NCBI RefSeq assembly: GCF_036860695.1
Contig: NZ_JAYKGJ010000003.1
Location: forward strand, 124,001 to 188,000
Source: Rosettibacter firmus
GTDB taxonomy: Bacteria; Bacteroidota; Ignavibacteria; Ignavibacteriales; Melioribacteraceae
Direction: 5' to 3'
Length of the DNA: 64,000 bases
Within the stretch, counting starts at the first letter, position 1, and each line of letters opens with the position of its first letter. Position numbers and translations under genes: made by a program. The notes beneath the pieces were generated by a model that did not search any database, was not told the origin of the DNA, and saw nothing but the letters and a program-made list of their open reading frames with translations. This document shows, piece after piece, positions 63,444 through 64,000 of this stretch.

Positions 63444-64000
63444 TTACCAGCTACCACTTGCACCTCCGCCGCCAAAAGACCCACCCCCACCACTAAAACC
63501 ACCAAAACCGCCACCACTGAATCCACCACCACCCCAGCCTCTACTTCTACCTCCACCCATTGATCCAATAATTAACCATGGTAATATACCACCGCTTCTT
63601 CTTCCACCACGAGATAGCAACAAAAATAATAATATCATTATTATATAAATAAATGGAAATTTAATATCGTCTTCTTCTTTATCTTTTTTGTCTCCTTTAT
63701 ATTCACCTTTAGTGGCAGAAATTATTGCATCTATACCTGCTTCTATTCCATGGAAATAATCACCTCTTTTAAAATATGGACGCACTTCATTTCTGAGAAT
63801 TGAACTAGCAAGAGCATCGGGAAGTGCACCTTCGAGACCATATCCTACTTCTATTCTCATCTTTCTATCATCTTTTACAACCAAAAAAAGAACTCCATTA
63901 TTATTTTTTGCAGTACCAATTTTATTCCGAGAAGCAACTTCATAAGCATACATTTCTATTGGATATCCATTTAGAGTTGAAATCATTAAAAAAACAATTT
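63444..64000 (-). CDS. TPM-domain (YgcG family) membrane protein, N-terminus cut by right window edge
   Basis: The frame is open to 64000, and the ATG at 63986 lies inside the TPM domain (it precedes STLNGYPIEMYAYEVASR), so the real start is beyond the window. Visible: the last part of the TPM domain (GVLFLVVKDDRKMRIEVGYG, LEGALPDA), a hydrophilic linker, one membrane helix (FIYIIMILLFLLL), and a Gly/Ser/Trp-rich tail (GGGGFSGGGFGGFSGGG and SGSW at the end) typical of the YgcG family. The role may be in envelope assembly or photosystem/complex repair in relatives, but is unknown here. Confidence 0.85.
   Translation of the reverse strand, partial: IVFLMISTLNGYPIEMYAYEVASRNKIGTAKNNNGVLFLVVKDDRKMRIEVGYGLEGALPDALASSILRNEVRPYFKRGDYFHGIEAGIDAIISATKGEYKGDKKDKEEDDIKFPFIYIIMILLFLLLSRGGRRSGGILPWLIIGSMGGGRSRGWGGGGFSGGGFGGFSGGGGSFGGGGASGSW

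Noticed and set aside
63365-63568. Val/Gly-rich 67-residue frame
   Set aside because: Shadow of the Gly-rich tail codons of the TPM-domain gene.
1-64000. Mobile elements, CRISPR arrays, tRNA or rRNA genes
   Set aside because: None seen by eye: no transposase or integrase, no regularly spaced repeats, no cloverleaf-like or rRNA-like sequence recognised.

Overview
The window is AT-rich (roughly 30% G+C by eye), densely coded, and reads as chromosome of a Bacteroidota/Ignavibacteriota-type bacterium, most likely an Ignavibacteria member. The evidence is two secreted proteins with the type IX secretion (T9SS) tail that opens YPNPFN, a GWxTD-domain protein, the TPR lipoprotein / DUF4292 / EnvC-like block, and DksA-LspA next to a type 2 isoleucyl-tRNA synthetase. 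A B12-dependent ribonucleotide reductase, HydF, and a nine-heme secreted cytochrome suggest a life that is at least partly anaerobic. I saw no tRNA, rRNA, CRISPR array, insertion sequence or prophage; nearly everything looks like core or lineage-core genome.

Layout. 1-9043 (minus): carAB (carB runs off the left edge), pabB/pabC for p-aminobenzoate, a MauE/DoxX membrane protein with a thioredoxin-like end, radA, an MlaF-like ATPase, and a GWxTD/TPR protein. 9180-11096 (plus): archease and RtcB RNA ligase. 11146-14941 (minus): rdgB, a carboxymuconolactone-decarboxylase-like protein, uvrA. 15022-16178 (plus): a YigZ/IMPACT protein and an Rrf2 regulator. 16228-22102 (minus): an unknown helical protein, an O-methyltransferase, a T9SS subtilisin, lepB and lepA. 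22253-24710 (plus): a propeller protein with a decayed phosphoesterase domain, then a HAD hydrolase. 24716-29859 (minus): an outer-membrane protein, then the EnvC-like / DUF4292 / TPR lipoprotein operon. 30114-31961: an orphan ATP-grasp protein facing rsgA, which appears to start at AUU. 32082-36857 (minus): three outer-membrane or lipoproteins and cysS.

37077-41918 (plus): a T9SS nine-heme cytochrome, then aspA-hydF. 41921-50061 (minus) is a long translation, lipoprotein and cell-division run, yggS-divIVA-punA-(4-TM coiled-coil protein)-ileS-dksA-lspA-rluD. It keeps the Bacillus-type order ylmE-divIVA-ileS-ylyA-lspA-ylyB with two genes inserted. 50198-53752: class II ribonucleotide reductase. 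54095-55977: a SigZ-type sigma factor with a cysteine-rich tail and an ArsP-like permease with a cysteine-rich loop. 56126-58416: an ECF sigma / anti-sigma pair, an exported glutathione peroxidase, and a divergent DUF6249-type membrane protein. 58517-64000: thioredoxin reductase, epoxyqueuosine reductase, a Rieske protein with a metallo-beta-lactamase-fold hydrolase, an endonuclease/exonuclease/phosphatase lipoprotein, a ferredoxin, and a TPM-domain protein cut by the right edge.

The observations most worth following are these. (1) rsgA has no ATG, GTG or TTG in its first 122 codons but has a strong Shine-Dalgarno sequence in front of an ATT that aligns with the family's start. (2) The ECF sigma gene and the divergent DUF6249 gene share the same promoter pattern, TGTAACC-N17-GTC, which predicts an autoregulated regulon. 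(3) IleRS carries GIHH in place of HIGH, a swap linked to mupirocin hyper-resistance. (4) A 4-TM protein carries a coiled coil resembling that of the nearby DivIVA. (5) SigZ and its permease both carry cysteine clusters. (6) A calcineurin-like domain has lost its metal-binding motifs and is fused to a beta-propeller. Everything here is from reading the sequence; no database search was run.
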